From the NCBI GenBank assembly GCA_936450465.1, contig OW388292.1:25388652-25452651 (forward strand): DNA of 64,000 bases, read 5' to 3'. The DNA comes from Gibbula magus. Taxonomy: Eukaryota; Mollusca; Gastropoda; Trochida; Trochidae. Shown here one piece after another: positions 34,629-46,011 of the stretch. The notes under the pieces are model-generated. The model worked only from the letters and a program-made list of their open reading frames with translations, did no database searches and was not told where the DNA came from. A program made the translations under genes and the position numbers. Every line of letters starts with the position of its first letter. Positions within the stretch are counted from its first letter, which is position 1.

Positions 34629-36452
34629 TTAACAGGTAAGGTAGTAGATGATGTTTATGATAATGAACAAAATGCATATGAACAGCGCCTTCCAAAACAG
34701 TTTTGCACATACTCCTTCTCTTTTATAATTCAATTTCCATATGGTTAATGTAACAAGACCGTTCGCATTTTTCTCACACGTTTGTCTTTCACATTCAAGG
34801 CCTTCATCTTCATCATCACCGTTTTTAAAAAAGTGAGTAGGAGGCGTAGTTGGGCATGAAGCAGGTAAGGTCCATTTTAACATCTCGATCATTGTTGGAA
34901 ACGGCTCGCCATTTGCTTTATTCAGCAAAGAATTGTAGGAACAGAATTCTACCTCAGGTTTATTGTCGTTCATATCATGCGCCGATGCTGAAGGATAAAG
35001 GATGCATAATTCAAACTCTGTATCATTAAATCGGTGCCTCTCAACATATAGTTTTTTCTTCAGCGGTGAATCCATGGGATTTAGTGTTTTCATAATAAAT
35101 TCTCGTGGCTGAGGATATAGAACATTGGATTTTATTCTAAATTGTATCATATGATCATATGGTGTTTTCGTCAATTTGAAAGCAGGATTCCGTACATTTC
35201 CGATGAGTTTTTGTGGTCGATCATTATATGGAACATTGGGTTGTTGTCTTTTTCTCAATTTTGGAGCAACCAATGGATTTATGTCAAACTGTGAATGATA
35301 TCCATCAGGAAAACATAGCCTTCCAGTTGTTTCCACGAGTTCCTTTGGGCTCTTGGAATGTTGTAATGCTGTGTTGAGTTCCCCAAATAAGCTCGCACCT
35401 CTCTCATTCCCAAGGCCTATCTGTTCTGGTCTGGTAACCAAGGAATCCTGTACCACTCTCGGCGGAGTCACATTCATTTGCTGAACGAGATTATCACGAT
35501 ACGTCTTTGACACAAATTTTGCCTTCTGTGTCAAAAGAGTCTTGCCTTTCAGGACCATTTCTTCCATACTTAGGTCAAGTATTTGTCTGATATCTTCTAT
35601 CGTTGATATCAACATTTGGACATCTTTGACTATTTCTAGCCGCTCTGAAGCTTCCCGTATTTCAGGTAAAATGATGGTTTCATTCTGACTTTGAAGCCCA
35701 GATTGTTTATTGAAAATGTTGATGCTCCCATTTATTTTAATGGGGAATGTTTCCATGAGACGTCTGAGTTCCTTCTCGATCTCTGTGGACATACGGTTCC
35801 TCGTGATGTAGCACTCATAGTCCTGGACAAGCTCCTCGACTGCGGAAACTGATTCCTGGTGCAGGTGCTGAAGACGTTCTTCTATGAATCTGTTGGAGTA
35901 GTCCCGCTGGTTCTTCAAGGATTTTCGGACCGATGACCATTTTGTAACGTAGGGAACCATCTTCTCGATGCATTTCTCACTCTCTTTCAGATGATTTTGA
36001 AGATCACGTTTCGTCTGTTCAGCTTCAGCCTGGAAATTCTTCACATTAGAACAGTATCTGTGATCCAGCCAGGCACATATGTAGCATCCAGTGGTTCCAC
36101 AACTATAACACACAAGAGACCTCTTCTTTCTATGAGACAAACATCTTTTACTCGAGTCCTCCTTCTCCTGCTGGAGTAGGTCCTGGATATCTTTCAGCAG
36201 ACGATCAGTTTCAAATGTGGCGACCCATTCCTCCCCGTTTCTTCCTCTACCGAGCTTAATCTCTCTCTTACACAGAGGACAGGGGAAATACAGTGGTGAA
36301 GCTTTGGGTGTGGCTGATCTATCCATCTCCATGATGATACACAGCTTGCAGAACCTGTGAGAACATGGCAAGAGTTTTGGTTCCGACAGGGTACCCAGGC
36401 AAATGGCGCAGCTGAGTAATTCCTCCAGGTCATTCTCAAGTGAGGAGGCCAT
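34629..36452 (-). CDS. TRIM-like RING/B-box/coiled-coil protein with C-terminal membrane segment, 607 aa (paralogue 1)
   Basis: Probable E3 ubiquitin ligase. RING finger C15-x2-C18, C30-x-H32, C35-x2-C38, C58-x2-C61. B-box-2-like zinc site about 104-134 (C104, H107, C115, C118, C123, C126, H131, possibly C134). Helical coiled-coil-like region about 140-325. There is no SPRY/B30.2, NHL or filamin domain. The last 23 residues (about 585-607) are strongly hydrophobic (KALFICILFIIINIIYYL), consistent with a tail anchor. The coding region is uninterrupted. A minus-strand splice acceptor CTATTTTCAG lies 12 bases before the ATG (boundary 36464/36465), so a 5' non-coding exon lies upstream. Its paralogue is at 46420-48186, same strand. 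Antiviral/innate immune roles are common for expanded mollusc TRIM-like families, but that is only inferred here. Confidence 0.92.
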   Translation of the reverse strand: MASSLENDLEELLSCAICLGTLSEPKLLPCSHRFCKLCIIMEMDRSATPKASPLYFPCPLCKREIKLGRGRNGEEWVATFETDRLLKDIQDLLQQEKEDSSKRCLSHRKKRSLVCYSCGTTGCYICAWLDHRYCSNVKNFQAEAEQTKRDLQNHLKESEKCIEKMVPYVTKWSSVRKSLKNQRDYSNRFIEERLQHLHQESVSAVEELVQDYECYITRNRMSTEIEKELRRLMETFPIKINGSINIFNKQSGLQSQNETIILPEIREASERLEIVKDVQMLISTIEDIRQILDLSMEEMVLKGKTLLTQKAKFVSKTYRDNLVQQMNVTPPRVVQDSLVTRPEQIGLGNERGASLFGELNTALQHSKSPKELVETTGRLCFPDGYHSQFDINPLVAPKLRKRQQPNVPYNDRPQKLIGNVRNPAFKLTKTPYDHMIQFRIKSNVLYPQPREFIMKTLNPMDSPLKKKLYVERHRFNDTEFELCILYPSASAHDMNDNKPEVEFCSYNSLLNKANGEPFPTMIEMLKWTLPASCPTTPPTHFFKNGDDEDEGLECERQTCEKNANGLVTLTIWKLNYKREGVCAKLFWKALFICILFIIINIIYYLTC

Positions 36453-36464
36453 GTTTTGGGAACG

Positions 36465-36480
36465 CTGAAAATAGTTACGT
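36465..36480 (-). other. 3' splice acceptor before the TRIM-like 1 ATG
   Basis: On the minus strand ACTATTTTCAG precedes CGTTCCCAAAACATG. The same arrangement occurs before the second paralogue (CTATTTTCAG, boundary 48198/48199). Conservation of the acceptor in both copies supports a spliced 5' UTR. Confidence 0.7.
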
Positions 36481-37324
36481 AGTCTGAGTCAACGTTAAAA
36501 AAAGTATAAAATGTATGATTTTCGATAATTCAATATTCGAAAAGAAATTGGATGCTTTTGATTATGGTTCGACAACAATAACAACATATATGCATAAACA
36601 TATACAGAAGTTTAAATGAATTAATTCACAATTTTGGTATCTGGTTAATGTTTAGTTCAAATATCTTAAATTTGTTTAATGTAGACAAGGGTAAGAAATG
36701 AATTATACACCAACATAAATCTACCATGTTTAAAATGTTGTTGAATTGTGAAGAATGAGACACATTTCTGGATTTTCACATATAATTTGACTTATATGTT
36801 GATGAACAGTTGTGTTTTATACAAATCCGAAATTTATTTTGAAATTATATTTTAAAAACCCACGTAGAAGTATTCGCTGACTGATGACTTAATGTCTGCG
36901 CTATTTTGTTTAAGAGAACAACGCCAACAACTTTAAAAACTATTTGTAACTGAAAACCAGACATAAATCATGATAAAACCAACTGAAGTGTGTTCATACT
37001 TTTGAACTTCAGTTCATACTCAACATGTATATTATATGCATATAAGCGCCTAGTTCAATGTATTCACGCTCTCGATTTTAAAAAATTGTTCACCCTTGAA
37101 TCGACGTTCAAAATAAAGTATACATTGTACAATTTTCGATTAACTAATGCTACTTACTATGATAAACATGCATATTGTCATATAGGCACCTTTATAGGTA
37201 ACTTTGTTATCGACATTTATTATTACACCTTTACATAATATGTGTTCTTGTGACCATAGGTACGGTTTATTCACAAAACTATGTTAACTTAATTAACAAC
37301 AAAACATAGCATTGACTAACGCAA
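36481..37324. other. upstream intron/flank of TRIM-like 1
   Basis: The first ~250 bp resemble the region upstream of TRIM-like 2 (AAAATGTATGATTTTC and similar words) with many changes, showing that the duplication extends past the coding exon. Nothing else recognised. Confidence 0.5.
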
Positions 37325-38440
37325 AACGTAACATTGCTAGAGTCGGCTGAAAAGCTGTTTTCTAGAATACTATTCAACAGGTTAAATCTCTCGGCAGATT
37401 CCGAAGGTAATATTAATCTTGAACAAGCGGGTTTTTCGCAAGGATTTTTGAACTACAGATAACATATATATTCTCAACACGCAGGTCAAAATTATTTATC
37501 CTTGAGGGGTGGCAAGTTTTACTGTGCATTTGTTGATCTCAATTCAGCGTTTGATTTCGTTTACCGTAATTGTCTGGACAAATGGTGTCAAGGGAGGGTC
37601 ACAAAAGTTAATATGTATAAGGAAGTCAAATCATGTATCCTAATAGATAATAGTTTTACAGAGTGTAAGTAAGGTTGTCAGTTGTCTCCCTTTCTATTTA
37701 CATTTTTCATAAACGATGTTGTAGTTTCCATAGGCAGTGATGGGAACATCTTTGGACTTTGCAGATGAGAAAGGTTGGTTTACAGAGGTAAGAGAGGTAT
37801 AAAATGGTTGGCATTTGACGTAAAATGTTTACTATATATATGGTTTCGCTGATGTGTGGCTCAATCAAGGTGTATGTAATGTTGACATGTTTCTCCACGA
37901 GTTTGTACAACGTTGTATAAGGATATAGATATGCAACAGTGGCATGATAGAGTTGTGAATATTTCAAAATTAGCTTTGTAAATTAAATCTATTTTTTGCA
38001 CCGAATTGCATACATCTTGTATTGCAAATGTATCTTATAGAAAGGATTTCTCAAGTCTAAGAGCCATAACCTCGACTCTTGATGGAAATTTAAAAAGGCA
38101 GAATGTTAAATATCGAAGGAGCACAAAGACTCTATTCTCTATGTATAATTCCATTTGTTGAAAGCGAGTTCCATTTTTGCCTGCAGTGTCAATTTTATGA
38201 CACTTTAAGAAAGAATATCCTACCACCATATCATTGTATTTATCCACATAAACAAAAACTGTTACAACTTTGTAATAGTGAAAATCATTTTACACTTGCT
38301 TGGCAACATTTGTATTTCTAGCATCTAAAAACAGGCGTTGTGTTTTTAAATAATTATTGTAATACTCGGCGCTATGCTACATTGTATTTGCATGTCATGT
38401 ACATGTGAAGTGGGCCGGTGGCCTGTTTACTGAATAAACG
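37325..38440 (+). pseudogene. L1-like LINE reverse-transcriptase remnant
   Basis: Shifting frames read SAEKLFSRILFNRL, NLEQAGFSQG, FYCAFVDLNSAFDFVYRN (motif A, 37520-37575), QLSPFLFTFFINDVV (motif B, 37679-37725) and, near 38155-38240, VESEFHFCLQCQFYDTLRKN (C-terminal zinc region). The 3' end has GGGCCGGTGGCCTGTTTACT and AATAAA at about 38433. Same general type as the full element at 55.9-60.5 kb. Broken by stops and frameshifts; about 300 bp of the RT end, including the ADD motif, is lost or unreadable. Confidence 0.82.
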
Positions 38441-41248
38441 CAGCAGTTGTTTTTTGAGGTAAGCATATCTCACTGTAAGTACACATACGTTTACAAAATA
38501 ATTCAATGTTGAAATTCAGCTAGTTAAACATTATTTAAAACTGGCTTAAAAGTTTACATATACCTCATACTAAAACATTAAGATTTAGACAGTGTTATAT
38601 TGTTTTTAAACTAGTTGCATGCAATCAGTGACGATAAATTCTGCAGCTTTTGAAAGGTGACGAAGGTACGAAGGAAAGTTAACTCTGATTGAATGTCAAA
38701 CATTCCATTAAATATAGTATATATCGCGTAACACTGACTTCAAACAATGAAATAACAATTTAAATGTTGCATTACATACATGAAAGTTAAAGAAAACTAA
38801 TCACCAACCTGTATGTCTGATTCGAACACACCTACATGTATGCAGGTAAAGTTACGAGAGTACTTGCAACAGGTATATCTATACAAATCTCTACCCTGGG
38901 CCCCGTAACATCCGTTATTATTATTGCAGTAAACAACCGGGCGTTGATAAGAAACCATTCATGGTATTGGTTTGGTGTGTATACATGTTTTTGTGTATTA
39001 GAGACATGTGGAGTATGAGAGGGAGAAAAACAAGAAAGGACCATAGAAAAACCAATTGACAGACATAAACGACTGTAACTACGGACTAATATAAGTCCTG
39101 CTCAATGAGTATGTAAAAAATAAGAGCCTTTAATACAGTCTAGATCTTTATTCAGTCTAGATAAACTGAATACACAAAACTGAATATGGGACTGAACGTA
39201 GTAAAAATATATACAATTTCTGGATGAAGGTACAGTAATTATAAACATTCCATAGACTTAATTTTAGTCTTCTTCGGACTGCACAACAACACATACATTA
39301 GAGACGAGATAAGATCAAGTTATGTTATTGTGACTAACCTGTGGGAAGGACAAGACAGAGCTGCATATTTATAACTAGATACTGTTATGTGGGTCGAATG
39401 GCAATTCAGGTGTAGTTCAGACCGATACAGACGTAAAGGCAGAGGTTAAAGGTGTAGACTGAGTGAAACAAATAATTATTAAAGAAGAGTAGGGCTGGGA
39501 GGTTCCGGGTCGGTACAAAGTCCTATCTTTATATAATTAGAAATCAAGTAGGCTACCCGGATTTCACAAACACATATGTTTGTACGATATAATACAGCAG
39601 AGCCTGTACAATGGTTGAACTAATTGAACTGGACATTTTAATGTACCGATATAGCGGTTATATCTGTTGGTTAACCGTTACGCTGGTCATATGACTTTTT
39701 TGAAATCAGGAATTCTAACGAAGTATTCTATTTAGAGAAAGCCAGTTTGATATCAGTATTACACAAATCCGAGTTTAGTATTGTATTTATTACTCACGCC
39801 CTAACACCGACATGTAGTGTCCATAATTAGTGACCAGAGCGCATATACAATCAACAGTGAAGCCCCGGATACTATTTGTAAACATGTAAAAAAAACTTGT
39901 GTTTAATATAAGGGGTTAAATACTCCCAATATATGACCTTAAGTTACAGAACGAGTACTCTATACCGTCGTAACTTGGCCAGGCGTTGAATATCATAATT
40001 CATTGCAGAAAATGCATGCTTGAGACGTGCACACGTAGCCCTGTTTGCAAAATTGTTATTACACGACGAATAGCAGGTAATAATATTTCATTCCACAGTG
40101 TTATCTTTGAGACATGGACCCGAATTTATCTTGACGAATACACTCATTACTTGTCTGAAAGATCACATCCCAATTAAGTATTTCAATGTCAACACTTCAA
40201 ACCAAGCCAGCTTAACAGTTGTTGGGACTAAAATGAAACATGTTTGTTTGATATGTATTCTCTCTGGATTGTATATCCTTTTGTTAATATAACATTGATA
40301 GAATATCCACATAACTCATCGTTGGAATCATCGTCAATGTCAGCAAAGCTTTTCAAACTCGAAGCACCGAACGAACTCCTAATGTTTTTTGACAGTAGAA
40401 TCTCTCAAACGGTAGACCGCTAAATATGAATGATTTCCTCTATGGCGATCCTAAATTTAATATAACTGAAACATAATGAATATGAATAATTATCAAGCTT
40501 ATCTAGAAAATTGCCATTATCTCGAATAGCACTCTGAATGGTAGACAGAGGACCATGCCAATAGTATTAGTGTTGATACTTTTCATAAGATTATTAACCA
40601 CCTAATCGTTGCTTAGTTCGTAGTGAGAAACCAATATACATTATGCAATGCATCTATTAGAGATATCTTATTATGTGTGACGGATCTAAAGTCGACACCA
40701 GGAAACGCTATCGTTTCTATTGACGATATATGATGCAACCTAAGAAGAATGACAGGCAATTAGCTCAGTAGTACATATACTGTATGAAGCTGCTCCATTG
40801 CTGTAGAGTTCTCGCCAGCCTCCACGCCAACTCTCAAGATTACCAAAATAACCTCCTACACCCGAAACCCGTAATGGTCGAAAGCATGCTTGCGAATATG
40901 ATTAAATCACATATAGTAATATATCATATATCATTGTACAGATTAACAATGACTTGTGCTGCATTTCACAACAGAAGCCCAGATTTTATTTTATTTTATT
41001 TTGTTTACCCTCAGTGATATGATTGAACTCGATTGTGTTAAAATCGTGTCTTAATAACACCTACATTGTATGTGTAAATGATCTGTGCAAAACGTTGTCT
41101 GGAAAAGTTGGCTGCTACAATCAACTTCAGGAGTCAAAACTGCACATAGTTTTTATGCATTAGAATGTGAGGACATGAAATCAACAACTCTCTTCTACTT
41201 GTTTTAACGAACGTTATACACCTTGCATGGACAAACAACCATACAGAT
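38441..41248. other. no gene recognised
   Basis: AT-rich spacer between the TRIM-like genes. Short frames only. A lone end similar to the TIR element at 6326 is near 39770-39800. Confidence 0.4.
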
Positions 41249-41398
41249 ATGCATCCAACCCGCTTTCTCCTATTTTTGTTTGTCAACATCGCAAAGCTTG
41301 CCCCTGCCAACGGTTACTTGAAAGACAGTCAAATCTACATAAGGGATAATACCTTCTCCTTCGAATGTCAAGACAAATCACAACTACATGAGAAATGA
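41249..41398 (+). CDS. possible small secreted peptide or signal-peptide exon, 49 codons
   Basis: ATG to TGA open frame starting MHPTRFLLFLFVNIAKLAPA-NG: a short basic n-region, a hydrophobic core and a small-residue cleavage-like site near residues 18-22, then a polar stretch with one Cys. This has the look of a signal peptide, but the frame is short, no family is recognised and the neighbourhood is repetitive. Chance is the main alternative. Confidence 0.2.
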   Translation: MHPTRFLLFLFVNIAKLAPANGYLKDSQIYIRDNTFSFECQDKSQLHEK

Positions 41399-41400
41399 AA

Positions 41401-41638
41401 GCACAACTATCTAGTACCCAGAGACTTGGTCAGGAAACATACACAGTTTCAGAGCATCACACAGTCAAGGCACACAAACTTCTCGGCTATCTCTGGAGCA
41501 CCTCAAATAACACAAGGCTGCAACTATCTAATAACCAGAGACTTGGTCAGGAAACAGACACAGTTTCAGAGCATCACACAGTCAAGGCACACAATCTTCT
41601 CGGCTATCTCTGGAGCATCTCAAATAACACAAGGCTGC
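41401..41638 (+). repeat. tandem duplication of a ~118-bp unit
   Basis: CAACTATCTAGTACCCAGAG to TCAAATAACACAAGGCTG is followed at once by a second copy with about six changes. It directly precedes the LINE RT fragment in the same orientation and may be part of the same element. Confidence 0.88.
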
Positions 41639-41654
41639 TGTATCAAACAACTTA

Positions 41655-41800
41655 AAGCCAAGAGTATTGAAAGAACTAGCTGCCAACAGCATGAATAATG
41701 GTGAAGTACTGCTAGACTGGAAGAAGACAAATGTGGCACCCATATACAAAAAGGGGAAAAGTATAAGGCCGAAAACTACCGTCCAGTCTCACACACGTGC
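41655..41800 (+). pseudogene. LINE RT fragment, cut by a SINE
   Basis: Frame reads LLDWKKTNVAPIYKKGKS, then a frameshift into ENYRPVS-like codons (AAAACTACCGTCCAGTCTC). This is the W-K-x2-N-V-x-P-I-x-K-K-G ... N-Y-R-P-V-S stretch of the RT fingers in CR1/Jockey-type LINEs. SINE copy 2 begins within a few bases and nothing of the LINE is seen beyond it. Confidence 0.75.
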
Positions 41801-41802
41801 TG

Positions 41803-42031
41803 GTGAGGTGATGTGAGTTGGGGTTTAACGACGCTTTCAAGAGTATTTCACTTATATCGCGGCTGCTAGTATTACGGTAGGGAGAAAGCCCGCAACGCCA
41901 TGTGGCTATGCACTGCGGTGAAACCTGCGAGCATCGGCAGTTCTCTACTGCAGACAAAGTTACCGTGCCCCTGGCGGGATTCGAACCCAGAACCTCTTGA
42001 TCCGAAGCCGAACGCGCTAAACACTGCGCCA
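41803..42031 (-). mobile_element. tRNA-derived SINE, copy 2
   Basis: Same family as 30111-30393. On the minus strand: mutated A box (about 42031-42014, GTTTAGCGCG), CTTCGGATCAAGAGGTTC, B box GGTTCGAATCC (41988-41978), then body and GTTAAACCCCAACTCACAT tail. It contains a TAATACTAGCAGCCGCGATA segment missing from copy 1, and lacks part of the centre that copy 1 has. Confidence 0.87.
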
Positions 42032-43015
42032 ATGACTCTAGAGACCTGAAATTTTATATGCAGATTCCTTGGGTAATGGGGATTCTAAATTGTAGATTTC
42101 GTGACCCAATGACCCCAAATGGGGTCACAGGGGTCACAACCTTAAAAACCTATTTTCATCTTCTCCAGTTCCAAAAGGTCTGGAGAGCTTAAAACTTGTG
42201 TGCAGACTCCATGGGCAATGGGGATTCTAAATTGTAGATTTCGTGACCCAATGACCCCAAATGGGGTCACAGGGGTCACAACCTTAAAAACCTATTTTCA
42301 TCTTCTTCTCCATTTCCAAAAGGTCTGGAGAGCTGAAAACTTGTTTGCAAACTCCTCGGGTAATGGGGATTCTTAATTTTATTTTCGTGACCCCATGACC
42401 CCAAATGAGGTCACAGGGGTCACAACCTTAAAACCTATTTGCATCTTATTCTCCAGTTCCAAAAGGCCTAGAAAGCTGAAAAGATGTGTACAGACGCCTT
42501 GGCCAATGGGGATTCTAAATTGTAAATTTTGTGACCCCGTGACCTCAAATAGGGTCACATGGGTCTCAACCTTAAAAACCTAATTTCATCTTCTTCTCCA
42601 GTCCCAAAGGGTCTGGAGAGCTGAAAAGTTGTGTGCAGACACCTTGGCCAATGGGGATTCTAAATTGTAAATTTCGTGACCCCGTGACCTCAAATGGGGT
42701 CACAACCTCAAAAACCTATTTTTATCTTCTTCTTCATTTCCAAAAGATCTAGAGAGCTGAAAAGTTGTGTGCAGACTCCTTAGCCAATGGGGATTCTAAA
42801 TTGTAAATTTCGTGACCTCAAATGGGGTCACAGGGGTCACAACCCCAAAACCTATTTTGATCATCTTCTCCAGTTCCAAAGGGTCTAGATAGCTGAAAAG
42901 TTGTGTGCAGACTCCTTGGCCAAGGGGGATACTCAGTTGTAGATTTGGTGACCCCTGTGACCTCAAATCGGGTCACAACCCTAAAAACCTATTTTCATAT
43001 TCTTCTCCAGTAAGT
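42032..43015 (+). repeat. tandem repeat array, family T142, about 7 units of ~142 bp
   Basis: GGGGATTCTAAATTGTAGAT or variants begin at about 42078, 42220, 42365, 42507, 42652, 42789 and 42925 (spacing 136-145). The unit also has CCTATTTTCATCTTCTTCTC, AGAGCTGAAAACTTGTGTGC and the dyad TGACCCCAAATGGGGTCA. The most homogeneous of the three arrays of this family in the window. Confidence 0.93.
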
Positions 43016-44590
43016 AAAGCTCCAGAACAAGCTGATAACAATACACATCCTGATGAGCTACAGAGCCCATGGCTCTATTTTTTATAACTTTATTCATTTT
43101 TGTTCATGTTCATACACAATAATCTTTTTAACTGTTTGCCCACATACTACAATGGCAACACGTCTAAATAATCAGCTTTTTTTTTTATTGTGCACGTTAA
43201 CCGGAAGAAGAAGAAGAAATGAGAGAGGGAGAGTTAAATACATCATTGATAAAACAACACAGGCCTGTAGGTTAGTCCAGATGTTTAAGAAGAAAGGAAA
43301 AATGAAATCGTGTAACTACCTCCAATACATGTTCTGTCATAGTTCAATTACAGAGCCCGTTATGTTTCTAACAAAACATTATTTTTACAACCAATATAAA
43401 TAATATCAATCGATAGAGAAATCTGATGTTTACAAAATAATGTTCATATAACGACAATCCGAAATAATATAATTTAAAAAATACCCTACTTTTGGATTAG
43501 TGCGCAAGAAGATGATGTCATTTAACGGATTTTCCTTTATTGCGTTTATCGCCTATATAAAATAATGCATTTTTACTTGAAATTATAACAAATGCATATC
43601 AATATAAAATGTTCATGAATTGTGAACAGTGCAATAATCTTGTAAACGATAAATGAAAAATGATGCCATTATGTGAAATATTTATTAATATATATTGTGT
43701 GTGATTCAATGTTTTATAATAATATATGAATGTTAGTTGATTTTCCTTTATTGCGTTCTACTTATGTACGTATAAAGTAGAACACAATAACAAAGAGTTT
43801 GGAGACCGCGTGCTTGTCAATTGCAAAGTTGCTGTGACAATGCGCACATGCAAATGCGTTTTCTTGATTTATGATAGTTATGTTAACATATTAGTAAATG
43901 TCTTGTTAATATACGGGATATACATGGGTAATTTTACCTCTTAAACGGCATTTTTGTGATTATACCAGCAACCTATGACACATTTACAAACTTATATATT
44001 TCTTTAATTATAAAATTTAAGAAAAATACCATATCCGTGGGTAGAACTACTCATAAACTTTGTTTCCATTTTGTTTGTTTGTTTACACTGTGCGATTCAA
44101 CCACAATGCTTTGCGCTTCAAATTTATGAACTCAATCTTTAGACCATAGCTGCTATTGTTTGAGCCGTGGTATAACCAACGTGAATTTCAGTTAGACCAC
44201 GGCCGGAACTACTTTTTATACGATTCCGATTTTTACGTGGTTTCAAAATCTCGTCAAATGCTTGACATGTATTAAAAGAAGAACATAACTCAAATTAACA
44301 TTTTATTACATCAAACGTGTGTTTACAGTTTAAACAGCTTGGGAAGTTATAAAGTATGTACAGTGATATCAATGTTTACGTTCAGAAGTATTCAGGCGGT
44401 TCCTCTCGGGCCCTGGCGTCCTTATTAACTTCGTTCATCATAGATATAGTTGACTAGACTAGACAATACTTCCCGAAACCTGTAAACAAAATTAAAGACA
44501 ATTTTGAAAGTTATATTGATATATTGTCTGTAGCATACAAGTCATTGTATGTTCAGTAACCTATTAATATTACACCATTCAATCGAAGCG
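43016..44590. other. no gene recognised
   Basis: AT-rich spacer. A small hairpin TTGCGTTCTACTTATGTACG / TATAAAGTAGAACACAA lies at about 43752-43791. Nothing else supported. Confidence 0.4.
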
Positions 44591-44591
44591 T

Positions 44592-45437
44592 TTAAAGAGC
44601 CATCACGGATGTTGATGAACATATAATTTTTTTTCCAAAAATCCATCTCCGTGAAATAAATACACTTAATTTCCCCCTAATTTTTCCAACTTAAAATAAG
44701 CCGAGAAATTGCATTAATTAGTAAAGGTGTTTTCCAGTCTAAATAAAGATCCAGTCTATTATTTTCAAGCGCAAAGCATTATGGTCTAGCTCACACACAG
44801 TAAACAAAGACACGAAAGAATAACAAAAAATATGAGCAATGAAAGATATCGAAATATATTTTCTTTTGGTGGTGATGTATTTACTATTTCATTTAATTAT
44901 GTATTTGCTACAGATATTGGAATAATTGTTTTACCCAATTATGTATTTTCTTGAAATTTATAATTAATGAGAGTAAAACTTTGTCATAATTTGCTGGTCT
45001 TATCTCAATAAAAAGAACATTAAACAGGAACTAATTTGTATATTCTCAGGACATTTAGAAACATTGTTTGTAAAGCAATCGTCACATTCAGTAATGTGTG
45101 ACAAGGGTAATTTGCAAGAGAGACACGTGCAGCACGTGCAGCATATGGGTTGTTATGGCGACTTGCGCTCGAGACGAGCCTTCACGCTTCGGAAGCGCTT
45201 GCTGTTTGTGTAGTACGTATTACGCAAAAAAGGGGATTCTGTTTATATACGTCAGATACCCTTAGCGCGCGCTAGTCGAAGTGGTACTTCTCTTTGAAAC
45301 CAAATTGCAATACATTGTTGTGATATGAAAATTATTTAACATATGCCATGTTGTAGACAAAATATTTCTCTGGCGAATGACGTTATAAGTATATTTTCAA
45401 AAAAATTTAAATACTAACATCCGTGATGGCTCTTTAA
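44592..45437. mobile_element. TTAA-flanked non-autonomous element (family C), 846 bp
   Basis: TTAA at 44592-44595 and 45434-45437. Perfect 18-bp terminal inverted repeats AGAGCCATCACGGATGTT (44596-44613; inverted at 45416-45433). No transposase frame inside. Inner words (GGTGTTTTCCAGTCTAAATA) resemble 22607-22630, so other copies exist. Confidence 0.92.
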
Positions 45438-46011
45438 AATATTTACACAGTGATGTAAAAGTGCGTACTGATTGAAACAAATATATTAAATACTCACTAG
45501 ATAGTTAATGTTACTTTTTAACCAATGCCAATGATCAATTTGCAAGTGAATACACGTGTCTACATTCCCGCTGAACTATCTAAGCTCCGTGAGATACAAT
45601 GTAGATAAAGAAAAACATATTTATTAAAAGTTTAATGAAACGTTACTTACGTAGTAAGTGTTGTTCGTTAAAATCATAATAATTCTTACCTCACAAACAC
45701 TCAGAACAACGTTTCAACCCCTCCACATACGTTGAATTGAGCTGCAAATATCCACGTCTGAACATTTCAAATGCCTGTTTTCAAATGACTGGAACGCCAC
45801 GTGCGCAGGTCAGAGGTTCACTCGCACGTGCAAATTGTGAGAATGCGATTTTCACGATCTCAGTGGTATTGTTTTGATGTCAATTTCGTGTGCGGCATGG
45901 GCTTCATATGTGTGATTTGTCCAAAACAATATAGTTCGCGAGAAAAATATTAAATTAGTTGATAAGATACATCTTAACAAACGTATTATTATTTGGCAAT
46001 AGTCTAAGTAA
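45438..46011. other. no gene recognised
   Basis: AT-rich spacer between two mobile elements; nothing recognised. Confidence 0.4.

Noticed and set aside
36194..36439. Second minus-strand frame inside the TRIM-like gene, repeated at 47928-48173
   Set aside because: A shadow of the RING-encoding frame; both copies exist only because the DNA is nearly identical.
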